Shown: positions 56,197-64,000 of the stretch, piece after piece
How the letters are laid out: every line of letters starts with the position of its first letter
Numbering within the stretch: the stretch's first letter is position 1
Source: Bog-473 sp963807675
GTDB lineage: Bacteria > Actinomycetota > Acidimicrobiia > Acidimicrobiales > RAAP-2
Length of the DNA stretch: 64,000 nt
Direction: 5' to 3'
NCBI GenBank assembly: GCA_963807675.1
Contig: CAWECP010000013.1
Coordinates: forward strand, 248,001-312,000
Made by a program: the position numbers and the translations under genes
Notes under the pieces: generated by a model
What the model was told of the DNA's origin: nothing
What the model saw: only the letters and a program-made list of their open reading frames with translations
Databases searched by the model: none

Positions 56197-57144
56197 CTAC
56201 TCCAGAGAGTCCAGATAGGACCGCAGGTCCTCGGGCAACTCTGACGTGAAGATCTGGCGCGCACCGGTTTCCGGGTGGTCGAAGGCCAGGCGGTGTGCGT
56301 GTAGGAAGAAGCGACCTGAGCCGAGACGCGGGTCCGCCGCGCCGTAGCGGGCATCTCCCACGACGGGATGGCCGATGGCCGCCATGTGGACACGGATCTG
56401 GTGCGTCCGTCCGCTCTGAAGGGAGAGCTCGAGGAGCGTCGTGCCCACACGACGCTCCAGCACGGTGTACGCGGTGCGGGCCGGCTTGCCGGTGGCGGTG
56501 ACCGCCATCTTGGTCGGCGTGCGAGCCGAACGGCCGATCGGCGCCTCAACCTCGCCCCGGTCCTCCGCCACGTCGCCCGTCACCAGGGCCAGGTAACGGC
56601 GCTCCATCGTCCTCGTCGCCAGTTGCGTCGCCAACTCCCGGTAGGCGTCCGGCGTGCGGGCGACGGCCAGCAGGCCTGAGGTCCCCTTGTCGAGCCGGTG
56701 CACGATCCCGGGCCTGTCCGGTGGGCACACGCCGGCCGCCACCAGCGCAGCCACATCGGGAAACCGGGCCAGCAGCCCTCCGACCAGCGTGCCTTCGCCG
56801 TGCCCAGCCCCCGGATGGACCACCAGGCCAGCTGGTTTGTCCACCACCGCGACCTCGGGGTCGGCGTAGACCACCTCGAAACGCACGCCCTCCTCGGCCC
56901 GCACGCCGAGTTCCCCCGCCTCCGGCAGCCGGACGGTGAGTTGCACCCCTTCGGTCAGCGGCGTGCGACCTGCCCGCACGATGGTGCCGTCGACCGCCAC
57001 CCGGCCCGCGGCAACCAACTCGGCGGCGGTGGCCCGGGAGACGTTCGCCACCATGGCGACCCCGCGATCCACGCGCACGCCGGCCAGGAGCGCCGGCACG
57101 GACGTGCTGATCAGAGGGCCGTCGTTCCGCTCGTCCGGCGTCAC
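56197..57144 (-). CDS. rluD: RluA/RluD-family pseudouridine synthase
   Basis: A 315-residue 23S rRNA pseudouridine synthase. N-terminal S4 domain (VDRGVAMVANVSRATAAELV, then GRVAVDG), linker, then the catalytic motif PGIVHRLDKGTSGLLAVART with Asp, LALVTGDV and RTHQIRVHMAAIGHPVVGD. Length is standard for RluD. GTG 57144 is 1 nt after the lspA stop, the conserved lspA-rluD pair. Confidence 0.93.
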   Translation of the reverse strand: MTPDERNDGPLISTSVPALLAGVRVDRGVAMVANVSRATAAELVAAGRVAVDGTIVRAGRTPLTEGVQLTVRLPEAGELGVRAEEGVRFEVVYADPEVAVVDKPAGLVVHPGAGHGEGTLVGGLLARFPDVAALVAAGVCPPDRPGIVHRLDKGTSGLLAVARTPDAYRELATQLATRTMERRYLALVTGDVAEDRGEVEAPIGRSARTPTKMAVTATGKPARTAYTVLERRVGTTLLELSLQSGRTHQIRVHMAAIGHPVVGDARYGAADPRLGSGRFFLHAHRLAFDHPETGARQIFTSELPEDLRSYLDSLE

Positions 57145-57145
57145 G

Positions 57146-57598
57146 TCAGGACGCCACCCTCGGGCGCTCCTCGGTGTGCCCGAAGAGCAGGGCGACGATC
57201 ACGATGACCACGCCGACCGTGACGCAGGCGTCCGCCAGGTTGAAGGTGGGCCAGTAGTCGAGGGTGATGAAGTCGGGCACCCGACCACCGTGCCCCCCGA
57301 AGATCCGCTCGCACAGGTTGCCCACCGCCCCGCCGAGCACGAGACCCGCCCCCACGGCCATGGGCACCGTCCGGGCCTGGGCCACGGCCCAAGCCAACAC
57401 GGCGACGCCGACGCACAGGAGAACGGTGACGAGCAGCGCCCGGCCGCTGAAGAGGCTGAACGCAAAGCCGGAGTTGAAGGTCAAGGCCAGACCGAACGGC
57501 CCCCAGAGATGCCGGATGGCATGAAGGTGGTTGATGGCGACCCAGGTGGTGAGCAGATCCAGCACCACCACGACGGCGGCAATGGCGAAGGCCAGCAT
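57146..57598 (-). CDS. lspA: lipoprotein signal peptidase (signal peptidase II)
   Basis: A 150-residue membrane aspartyl protease that trims lipoprotein signal peptides. Four hydrophobic helices; catalytic Asp residues in VPDFI and FNLADACV are present. The conserved GNLIDR motif is GNLCER here, an Ile-Asp to Cys-Glu change at a position that is conserved but not the catalytic dyad. Its substrates include the lipoprotein encoded at 32463-33008. It lies 11 bp after the dksA/traR gene. Confidence 0.92.
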   Translation of the reverse strand: MLAFAIAAVVVVLDLLTTWVAINHLHAIRHLWGPFGLALTFNSGFAFSLFSGRALLVTVLLCVGVAVLAWAVAQARTVPMAVGAGLVLGGAVGNLCERIFGGHGGRVPDFITLDYWPTFNLADACVTVGVVIVIVALLFGHTEERPRVAS

Positions 57599-57609
57599 CC
57601 GCGGCCGGG

Positions 57610-58477
57610 TCAGCGACGCGACAGGCCCCCGCTCTTGCAGGCCACACAGAGACGGGCGTAGGGCAAGGCCCGCAGCCGCGGCTTCGGAATGGGCTGGAAA
57701 CAGCGCTCGCAGTATCCGTAGGTCTTGTCCTCGATGCGCGCCATGGCGTCGTCGATCTCCTCCACGGCCAAGGTCGCCTGGCCCGACAGAGCCAGGTTGC
57801 GTTCCCGGTCGACCGTCACGGTCCCGCCTTCACCCGACTCCTCGTCGAACTGCACGTCACCCGGCTCGCGCTCGAGGGCGAGCGAATCGGCCTCCGCGCG
57901 CAGGGACGTCGCCTGCTCCTGGTAGATGGCGCGATCCGCCCGTAACAGTTCGCGCACCTCGTCGAGGAACTTGAGGTCCTTGGCGTACGGGCCCGTCTTC
58001 GGTCGCACCGGTGCCGGTGGCTTCGGCTTCGGCGTAAAAGGCGTGCGGGACACCGCCGGGGCAGCACCGTTCCCGCCGGCCGCGGCTGGCGCCTTCTTGG
58101 CCGGCTTCTCTGCTGCCTTCTTCGGCGGCGCCGACTTCTTGGCTGTCGGCGCGGGCTTCTTCGCGGCCGGAGCCGTCTTCTTGGCTACGGGCGCGGCTCT
58201 TCTTCGCCGTGCTCGCTGCCGGCGGCTTCTTGGCGGCCGGAGTCGAGGCCTTCTTGGTTCCTGCGGAACCGGCCTTCTTGGCGGCGGGCGCGGCGGCGCG
58301 CTTGGAAGTGGTGGCTGCCTTCTTCACAACAGGAATTGCCTTCTTTTTCGAGAGATCGGGACGCTTCGTAGCCGTACCTGCAACCTTGGAAGAGGCGGAT
58401 TTCTTCCCAGAAGACGCCGATGCCGAGCGCGAGGCCGACACCCTCTTGACCTGGGTGCCCTTGCTCGCTGGGGTCAT
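57610..58477 (-). CDS. TraR/DksA zinc-finger protein with histone-H1-like Lys/Ala N-terminus, with an apparent frameshift
   Basis: About 288 residues after correction. The first ~145 are a repetitive Lys/Ala/Pro tail (for example VVKKAATTSKRAAAPAAKKA) like histone H1 and mycobacterial HupB tails, expected to bind DNA or RNA. The C-terminal ~120 residues hold the coiled-coil and the DksA/TraR finger YGYCERCFQPIPKPRLRALP ending RLCVACK (four Cys). An extra base near 58195-58205, at AAGAAGAGCCGCGCCC, splits the gene into two frames; the tail pattern APVAKKTAPAAKKPAPTAKK continues perfectly in the second. A DksA/TraR gene next to lspA is usual in actinobacteria; the long H1-like tail is less so. 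Confidence 0.82.
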
Positions 58478-58601
58478 CGTGCCCTCCTTCGGGCCACGCA
58501 GGGGTGGCCGCTACCCCGACGACGACCTCGCCATTGGGAGCGGGTGACGATACCGGACCGCGTCGGCAGGGGCAATCCCCGACGCCGACGCCGGTCGGAG
58601 C

Positions 58602-59360
58602 TCAGAGGGGGTGGGGCACTCCCGACACAGAGCCGGAGGCGTTCTGCAGATTCAAGGTGGGCGGACCGTCGTCGGCCGGCAGATCCGTGGGGACTTCGCC
58701 ACCCGAGCCGTCATCCGGCCTGGCCGCGGCCGGCTTCGGCCGGACCCCCATGAGCGAGTTGGCCGGCTGCACGTTCTCGTCCACCCACTTGAGGATTTCG
58801 CTCAGCGCGCCGCGGAGGCGGTTGCGCTCCGACTCGAGGTGGCGCGCCATGCTCTCGACGTCGGTGGCCAGCTCCGTCCGGGTCGCCTCCAGCCGGGTGA
58901 CCTCTTCGCGCAGCTTCTGGTGCGTCTCGGCCTGCAGCTGCGCCGCCGTCGCCTCGGCGGCGGAGATCGAGGCCTGCGCGGTCTCCTCGGCCTGGGCAAT
59001 GATCGCCGCCGCTTCGGCCTCGCTCTCCCGCTTCGTCTGGTCGACGAACTTCTGGGCCAGCAGGAGCGTCCGCTGGAGCGTCTCGTCGCTCAACCCGGGC
59101 TCGCCGGTAGCGGCGGCCTCTGCACCTTCCGCGGCTTCTGGCGCGGCGCGCTTGTCGCGCTCGAGCTGGGCGATCCGCTCGCTCGCCTGGCGCAACCGCT
59201 CGTTCAGCTGACGGACGTGCTCCTGGAGCCCCTCGGCCTCCTGGGCGGCCCGGTCCAGGTACTCATCGACCTCGTCGACGTTGTAGCCCTTGAGCCCGAG
59301 GCGGAATTCCACGGTGCGAAGGGTGTCGAGGATCGAAGCAGGTGCCTGGGAATTGTCCAT
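58602..59360 (-). CDS. divIVA: DivIVA domain protein (polar growth/cell division)
   Basis: A 252-residue coiled-coil protein. The membrane-targeting DivIVA N-terminus is VEFRLGLKGYNVDEVDEYLD (residues 16-35), followed by two long coiled coils (QEHVRQLNERLRQASERIAQ; then KRESEAEAAAIIAQAEETAQ to SMARHLESERNRLRGAL) and an acidic Pro/Asp-rich tail. In actinobacteria DivIVA/Wag31 marks curved membrane at poles and septa. Located after yggT, as in most of the phylum. Confidence 0.92.
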   Translation of the reverse strand: MDNSQAPASILDTLRTVEFRLGLKGYNVDEVDEYLDRAAQEAEGLQEHVRQLNERLRQASERIAQLERDKRAAPEAAEGAEAAATGEPGLSDETLQRTLLLAQKFVDQTKRESEAEAAAIIAQAEETAQASISAAEATAAQLQAETHQKLREEVTRLEATRTELATDVESMARHLESERNRLRGALSEILKWVDENVQPANSLMGVRPKPAAARPDDGSGGEVPTDLPADDGPPTLNLQNASGSVSGVPHPL

Positions 59361-59406
59361 GGAGGCGGAGTCTACCCATCCCAAGCTGCGTTTTCACGAA
59401 TCCGGC

Positions 59407-59667
59407 TCAAGCCCAGAGCACCCGGTACACGAGAATCTCCGCCACGATGATCACGACCAAGAACGAGAAGTCGAGGCCGCCCATCGGCCTGATGACCTGG
59501 CGCACCGGCCGCAACACCGGCTCCGTGGCCCGGTAGAGGAAGTACTGGATCCGGGCCCAGACCGAGCCTGGCTCGATCCGGAACCAGCTGAGGATGGCGT
59601 AGGGAAACATGATCAGCCAGATATAGGCCTGAATCAGCCACCCGAGAAGAACGAAGATGTCCACCAA
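59407..59667 (-). CDS. YggT family membrane protein
   Basis: An 86-residue protein with two hydrophobic helices (IFVLLGWLIQAYIWLIMFPY and FSFLVVIIVAEILVYRVL) joined by a loop with the family motif RATEPVLRPVRQVIRPMGG. YggT proteins accompany sepF in Gram-positive division clusters and are linked to osmotic tolerance or division; function is not settled. 18 bp downstream of sepF. Confidence 0.9.
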   Translation of the reverse strand: MVDIFVLLGWLIQAYIWLIMFPYAILSWFRIEPGSVWARIQYFLYRATEPVLRPVRQVIRPMGGLDFSFLVVIIVAEILVYRVLWA

Positions 59668-59685
59668 CCAGGCAGGGTAACTGGT

Positions 59686-60276
59686 TCAGTCCCGCCCGAA
59701 ACCGCGCTCTACGAGGCGCTGGCGTTCTTCATCGGACACCTTGACGTTCGTGGGCGCCAGCAGGAAGACCTGGTCGGCCACCTTCTCCATCTCGCCGCTG
59801 AGGGCGTAGGTCACTCCGCTGCAGAAATCGATCATCCGCCGTTGCAGGTCGCGATCGGCCATCTGCAGGTTCACGATCACCGGTCGATTGTCCTTGAGGC
59901 GGTCGGCGATCTCCTTGGCGTCCCCGAAGCGCGACGGCGCGACGACGTGCACCCGGGCGGAGGCCTGGACCGCCGCCGTCGGGCTGATGGAGGTGTCGAC
60001 CGGCACCGCCCGCACCGCCGTCGGCCGGGGGGCGACCGTACTCGGTGCCGCCTTGACCTGGGCACTTGGCACCGCCGACTCCCGCGGGATGGTGCGAACC
60101 CTGCTCATGCCACCGCTGAACTCCTCAGACGGCTCGTGGTCCTGGGTACGCGGCTCCACCCGGGTGGCAGCGGAGAAGCCGCGGGGCGCTCGGTCCTCGA
60201 GATCGTCGTACTCGTCGTACTCGTCATCGAGCAGGCCGAGATACACCATGGTCTTCTTCATGAACGAGGGTGACAT
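59686..60276 (-). CDS. sepF: cell division protein SepF
   Basis: A 196-residue FtsZ-membrane anchor. N-terminal amphipathic/membrane-targeting region MKKTMVYLGLLDDE, a flexible Arg/Pro linker (about 30-105), and the SepF core: RFGDAKEIADRLKDNRPVIV and RRMIDFCSGVTYALSGEMEK. In organisms lacking FtsA/ZipA, SepF is the main tether for FtsZ. Separated from yggS by 94 bp without a recognisable gene. Confidence 0.94.
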   Translation of the reverse strand: MSPSFMKKTMVYLGLLDDEYDEYDDLEDRAPRGFSAATRVEPRTQDHEPSEEFSGGMSRVRTIPRESAVPSAQVKAAPSTVAPRPTAVRAVPVDTSISPTAAVQASARVHVVAPSRFGDAKEIADRLKDNRPVIVNLQMADRDLQRRMIDFCSGVTYALSGEMEKVADQVFLLAPTNVKVSDEERQRLVERGFGRD

Positions 60277-60370
60277 ACCTTCTCCTGTTCCATCACAGCG
60301 TAGTGCCTGCTCGCTGGCCCTTCAGGGAGCCACCACCAGGATCTTTGCGCCATCTGCCGTCCCACCGTCG

Positions 60371-60994
60371 TCATGCCACCCGCCCCGACGGCCGCTCCCC
60401 GAAGAGCGCGCGGCCGACGCGGACCATGGTGCTCCCTGCCCTAACGGCCGCCTCGAGATCATCGCTCATGCCCATGGAACGCTCTTCGAGGCCCAGCGCG
60501 TCAGCCAGGCGGCCTACCTCCGCGAACGCCCCTGCGGCAGCCGGCCCAGGAGCTGCCACCGTCATCAACCCGCGCACGGCGAGCCCGAGGTCGCGCAGCC
60601 GCTCGACCAGCTCGGCTGCGTCTGAGGGCAGGCATCCGTTGCGACCCGGCAGGCCGGTCGTGTCGACCTGGACCAGCACCGAGGCTCCAGGCGCGAAGCG
60701 GGCGATGCGTACGCCCTCGGGCTCCCGTGCCACGCTTTCCCACAAACCCACCAACGGCGCCAGGTCGGGCACCTTGTTGCGCTGCACGGCACCGAGGAAG
60801 TGCCACACCGCGTCCCCGCCCACCGCCGTCGCCTTCTCCAACAGCTCCCCGGCGTAGTTCTCTCCGAGGTCCTGCAACCCTGCCTCGAGCGCGGCCTGCA
60901 CGGCGTCGAAGCCGAAGCCCTTCGTCACGCCCACCACGCGCACCCGGGAGGGATCGCCGCCGGCACGCTCAATCCGCGACCGGACGGTCGCCAG
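60371..60994 (-). CDS. YggS-type pyridoxal phosphate homeostasis protein
   Basis: About 207 residues of a PLP-binding barrel protein: VRVVGVTKGF with the PLP Lys (about residue 27), DLGENYAGELLEKA, VWHFLGAVQRNK, VLVQVDTTG, GLMTVA and the phosphate-binding MGMSDDLEAAVRAGSTMVRV. No ATG, GTG or TTG occurs where the N-terminus should lie. The family N-terminus (ARLATVRSRIERAG) begins just after the ftsZ stop, so a CTG at 60994 is given as the nearest start. Either an unusual start codon or another indel is possible. The pgeF (yfiH) gene commonly found between ftsZ and yggS is absent. Confidence 0.8.
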   Translation of the reverse strand: MATVRSRIERAGGDPSRVRVVGVTKGFGFDAVQAALEAGLQDLGENYAGELLEKATAVGGDAVWHFLGAVQRNKVPDLAPLVGLWESVAREPEGVRIARFAPGASVLVQVDTTGLPGRNGCLPSDAAELVERLRDLGLAVRGLMTVAAPGPAAAGAFAEVGRLADALGLEERSMGMSDDLEAAVRAGSTMVRVGRALFGERPSGRVA

Positions 60995-61013
60995 CCGCGC
61001 GGCGACGTCGTCG

Positions 61014-62114
61014 CTAGCGCAGGAACGAGGGGACGTCGAAATCGTCGTCGCCCAGGTCGAGCTGGTCCTCCGACCCCGTGGCGTCGGCGAAGATGTCGAC
61101 CGGCTCCGGGGTGTCGAAAATCGAGGCCACGCGATCCGAAGAGGGCGGGGCCCCCTCCTCCCAGCGCTCGAACCCGGCGGCAATGACGGTCACCCGCACC
61201 TCGTCACCCATGTTGTCGTCGATGACGGCGCCAAAGATGATGTTGGCGTCGGGATGCGCAACGGCGTGAATGATCTCGGCCGCCTCGTTGACCTCGAACA
61301 GGCCCAGGTCGGAGCCGCCGGCGATGTTGAGCAGAATCCCCCGGGCCCCCTCGATCGACGCCTCCAGGAGCGGCGACGTGATGGCGGCCCTCGCCGCGTT
61401 GGCCGCCCGTCCCTCGCCGATGGACGAACCAATGCCCATGATGGCGGTGCCGGCGTTGATCATCACCATCCTCACGTCGGCGAAGTCCGTGTTGATGAGG
61501 CCTGGGACCGTGATCAGGTCGGTGATGCCGCGCACGCCCTGCAGCAGAACCTCGTCTGCCATCTTGAACGCGTTGACCATGCTCGTCTTGTCGTTGGAGA
61601 CGGTGAGCAGGCGGTCGTTGGGGATGACGATGAGGGTGTCGACCTTGTCCTTGAGGAACTGAATCCCCTTCTCCGCCTGCATGGCCCGGCGCCGACCCTC
61701 GAACGTGAACGGGCGCGTCACGACCCCGATGGTCAACGCACCGAGTCCCTTGGCGATCTCGGCCACGACCGGGGCTGCCCCGGTCCCCGTACCGCCGCCC
61801 TCTCCGGCGGTGATGAAAACCATGTCGGAGCCCTGGAGAGCCTCCTCGATGTCGCTGCGGTGCTCCTCGGCGGCCTGGCGGCCCACCTCGGGGTCACTCC
61901 CCGCGCCCAGGCCACGGGTGAGCTGACGACCCATGTCGAGCTTGAGGTCGGCGTCGCTCATCAGGAGCGCCTGCGCGTCGGTGTTGGCTGCGATGAACTC
62001 CACGTTGCGCAGCCCGGAGTCGATCATCCGGTTGACCGCGTTGACACCCCCACCCCCGACGCCGACCACCTTGATCACTGCCAGGTAGTTGCCCTGGGAA
62101 GGCACGGTGGTCAT
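61014..62114 (-). CDS. ftsZ: cell division GTPase FtsZ
   Basis: A 366-residue tubulin-like GTPase forming the Z-ring. VVGVGGGGVNAVNRMI, the GTP signature FITAGEGGGTGTGAAPVVAE, synergy loop VPGLINTDFADVRMVM and T7 region are intact. The C-terminal DDDFDVPSFLR is the conserved peptide that binds SepF. ATG 62114 with GGAG nearby is preferred; an in-frame ATG 62210 would add a 32-residue non-conserved leader. Confidence 0.97.
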   Translation of the reverse strand: MTTVPSQGNYLAVIKVVGVGGGGVNAVNRMIDSGLRNVEFIAANTDAQALLMSDADLKLDMGRQLTRGLGAGSDPEVGRQAAEEHRSDIEEALQGSDMVFITAGEGGGTGTGAAPVVAEIAKGLGALTIGVVTRPFTFEGRRRAMQAEKGIQFLKDKVDTLIVIPNDRLLTVSNDKTSMVNAFKMADEVLLQGVRGITDLITVPGLINTDFADVRMVMINAGTAIMGIGSSIGEGRAANAARAAITSPLLEASIEGARGILLNIAGGSDLGLFEVNEAAEIIHAVAHPDANIIFGAVIDDNMGDEVRVTVIAAGFERWEEGAPPSSDRVASIFDTPEPVDIFADATGSEDQLDLGDDDFDVPSFLR

Positions 62115-62260
62115 GAACTCCCTCGTCTCCGGGTCGAAGTCGATCGCCGCCCGATCGCTCGCTGATAGGTCCCGCCCCACGTCGCGAGGGACGTGCGACC
62201 GACCAGCCATCCCTGAACCTCTGGGGAAGGTTGATATTCACAGTCCGGCAACGTGACCCC

Positions 62261-62289
62261 ACCATACGGGGGGTGTTCGGGCAGGTCAA
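62261..62289 (-). promoter_or_regulatory. sigma-70-type promoter ahead of ftsZ
   Basis: Minus-strand TTGACC (62284-62289), 17-bp spacer, TATGGT (62261-62266), about 147 bp upstream of the ftsZ ATG and 11 bp after the ftsQ stop. It is the best -35/-10 pair in the window and would give a leader of about 140 nt, allowing ftsZ to be expressed apart from ftsQ. Confidence 0.65.
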
Positions 62290-62299
62290 GCATCCTACG

Positions 62300-63094
62300 T
62301 CACCCTGACGTCACGGTCGGAGCGTCGGGGACGCTGACGTCGATCACATCCCCCTTGTGCAGGGTCGCCCCGGCGAGTATCGACGTCACGTCCTCGTACT
62401 TGGCCGTGAGCTGAGCGTCCGTCCCGATATCCACCGCGATCGGCGTCGTCATGGACAGCTGGACCCACCCGCCCGGCTCCACCGTGACGCCCGTCACCTG
62501 GGCGGCGAAGGAGGGCGGCAGCGTCGTCGCCACCAGGAGCCCGACGTCGTCGCGCGCCGGCAGCACCGTGCCGGTCGCGCCGGGCGCCTGCGGCACCGTC
62601 AGCAGCAGCAGGCCGGCGGGTGCCGCCCCCGTCGTGACCGCCAGAACCCGCCCGTCGGCGCTCAGCGTGTCCCACCGGCCACCGGGAACGCTCACCACCA
62701 GCCGGGGCAACTCCTCGGTCACGGCGATCCGCACCGAATCGGGCCATGACACCCGCACCGAGGCAGAGCGCACCCAGGGCAGCTGGTCGATCCTCGCTGC
62801 GGCCGCGCCGGCGTCGACGTCGAGCAGGGGCGGATGGGAGGCCAGTCCGGCCTGCGCGACCACCTGCGCGGCCGTCTCGTGCGCGTTCCCGGTCACGGTG
62901 ATGTGACGGGCCGAGAACAACGGCGAGTCGATGATGAACCAGGCGGCGGCGAGCAGCGCGATCCCTCCCAGCCCGAAGATGAGCAGCCGCAGCCGGCGCA
63001 GGCTCTGATCGCGCATGACGGCGGCACGCCGCGCCGACATGCGCGGGTCGATCTGCCGGCGCACCCGCTCCTTCTCGGCGACGGGCGGCGTCAC
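62300..63094 (-). CDS. ftsQ: cell division protein FtsQ
   Basis: A 264-residue bitopic membrane protein. Cytoplasmic basic N-terminus, one helix LIFGLGGIALLAAAWFII (about 38-55), then a POTRA domain (FSARHITVTGNAHETAAQVV to LPWVRSASVRVSWPDSVRIA) and the beta domain. It links the FtsBL complex to the divisome. Its start overlaps the murB end by 4 bp. Confidence 0.93.
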   Translation of the reverse strand: MTPPVAEKERVRRQIDPRMSARRAAVMRDQSLRRLRLLIFGLGGIALLAAAWFIIDSPLFSARHITVTGNAHETAAQVVAQAGLASHPPLLDVDAGAAAARIDQLPWVRSASVRVSWPDSVRIAVTEELPRLVVSVPGGRWDTLSADGRVLAVTTGAAPAGLLLLTVPQAPGATGTVLPARDDVGLLVATTLPPSFAAQVTGVTVEPGGWVQLSMTTPIAVDIGTDAQLTAKYEDVTSILAGATLHKGDVIDVSVPDAPTVTSG

Positions 63095-64000
63095 GGCTGC
63101 GCCCCCGCTTCCCCCTGTGCACCCATCGCACCAGTCTTCCCGCCGTCGAAGCCGAGAAGGCGGACCTCCGCCGACAGCGTCACGCCAGTGCGCGCCGCCA
63201 CCACGGCGCGCACGTGCTCCATCAGCGCGCGCACGTCGTCGGACCGGCCCCCCTTGTCCGCCTGAATGAAGTTGGCGTGCTTCTCCGACACGTGTGCCGT
63301 GCCGAGCCGGTACCCCTTCAGCCCGGCCGCCTCAATAAGGCGGCCGGCCGAGTCACCCTCCGGGTTGGTGAACACGGAGCCGGCGTTGGAGCCACCCGGC
63401 TGGTGGGTGCGACGCCACTTCACGATGTCGGCCACCGCCTCCTGCTCCGCCTCGGCCGATCCCGGCGTGACCGCCAGCTCCGCCGCCACGACGAGGTGCG
63501 ATGCGGTCACCGACGAGCGGCGGTAGCCGTAGGCCAGGTGCGCCACGTCGTGGGTCCCGCCGCCGTCGCCCAGCAGGTCGACCCACGAGTAGCGGACGAG
63601 GCAGGCCGCCATGTCCGAGCCGTGGCCGCCGGCGTTCATGCGCACGGCGCCGCCGACCGAGCCCGGCACGCCCACGGCCCACGACAGCCCCGACCAGCCG
63701 GCGTCGGCCACCCGCCGGGCCAAGATGGGCAGCGACAGCGCCGCGCCGGCTCGCACGACCGCCCCCGGCGTCGGCCCGCCGGTCGGCAGCTCGAGCCCGG
63801 CGAAGCCGGTCCCCAGGCGCAGCACCACCCCGTCGAAGCCCGCATCGGACACCAGGAGGTTCGATCCGCGACCGAGCACGAACACCGCGACCCCGCCCGT
63901 CGCCCGGAGCGCGGCCCGCACCTCATGGAGATCTGCGGGACCTTCGACCTCCACCAGGACGGCGGCCGGCCCGCCCACCCCGTAGGTCGTGAGGGGACCC
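63091..64000 (-). CDS. murB: UDP-N-acetylenolpyruvoylglucosamine reductase, 5' end beyond the window
   Basis: The last ~300 residues of a FAD enzyme reducing UDP-GlcNAc-enolpyruvate to UDP-MurNAc. FAD site LGRGSNLLVSDAGFDGVVLR, SWAVGVPGSVGGAVRMNAGG, YGYRRSSVTAS with the active Tyr/Arg, and GSVFTNPEGDSAGRLIEAAG with the proton-donor Ser and HVSEKHANFIQAD. The start is cut by the window edge; the retained N-terminal TTYGVGG is close to the true start. It belongs to the division-cell wall cluster with ftsQ. Confidence 0.95.
   Translation of the reverse strand, partial: GPLTTYGVGGPAAVLVEVEGPADLHEVRAALRATGGVAVFVLGRGSNLLVSDAGFDGVVLRLGTGFAGLELPTGGPTPGAVVRAGAALSLPILARRVADAGWSGLSWAVGVPGSVGGAVRMNAGGHGSDMAACLVRYSWVDLLGDGGGTHDVAHLAYGYRRSSVTASHLVVAAELAVTPGSAEAEQEAVADIVKWRRTHQPGGSNAGSVFTNPEGDSAGRLIEAAGLKGYRLGTAHVSEKHANFIQADKGGRSDDVRALMEHVRAVVAARTGVTLSAEVRLLGFDGGKTGAMGAQGEAGAQP

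Overview
The window is about 64 kb of very GC-rich bacterial chromosome from an actinobacterium (Actinomycetota), most likely of the Acidimicrobiia type. The clues are the actinobacterial integration host factor (mihF) next to gmk and rpoZ, a helicase-dead PriA, a Bpa-type proteasome activator, the murB-ftsQ-ftsZ-sepF-yggT-divIVA cell-division order, an ECF41 sigma factor, and a secreted protein with 42-residue GYW...DGGIF...FGDA repeats. The class-level assignment is inference. No rRNA, tRNA, CRISPR array, insertion sequence or prophage was recognised.

Layout. 85-5790: a two-gene phosphonatase-like/FAD-oxidase pair, rpe, a SAM methyltransferase, fmt, an inserted aminoglycoside-phosphotransferase-fold gene and def. 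5843-26212: a long minus-strand run of core genes: priA, metK, coaBC, rpoZ, gmk and mihF; then the pyrimidine operon pyrR-pyrB-pyrC-carA-carB-pyrD-pyrF, with a PyrR-binding hairpin ahead of pyrR; then nusB, efp, an Xaa-Pro peptidase, aroQ, aroB, aroK and aroC. 26319-37023: nfuA and an accessory stretch with the 964-residue beta-helix surface protein, small unknown genes, a flavin reductase, a lipoprotein, tyrS, a carotenoid oxygenase and a DUF222-HNH gene. 36992-41728: the menaquinone genes menD, menH, menA and menE on alternating strands. 41717-43319: an ECF41 sigma factor, its carboxymuconolactone-decarboxylase partner and a matching promoter. 43339-47776: an SDR, a YyaL-type protein and two unknowns. 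47904-57598: dnaE1, an RDD protein, bpa, an alkaline-phosphatase-like enzyme, an Rrf2 regulator, a histidine phosphatase, a group-2 sigma factor, rluD and lspA. 57610-64000: a DksA/TraR protein with a histone-H1-like tail, divIVA, yggT, sepF, yggS, ftsZ, ftsQ and the 3' part of murB.

How the parts work together. The core genes cover de novo UMP synthesis, the shikimate pathway to chorismate, chorismate to demethylmenaquinone, formyl-methionine start and deformylation, and septum formation with early peptidoglycan synthesis. Many neighbours overlap by 1-20 bp, which implies translational coupling.

Two patterns run across the window. First, many single or divergent genes begin 6-8 nt after a TAnnnT box, the arrangement of leaderless transcripts. 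Second, at least eight single-base indels break genes that should be intact (priA, carB, pyrD, aroK twice, menE, yyaL, dksA/traR). Each lies in a GC-rich stretch, and the far side of each gene continues in another frame. This looks like assembly or sequencing error rather than gene decay, so those genes are given here over their full corrected span.
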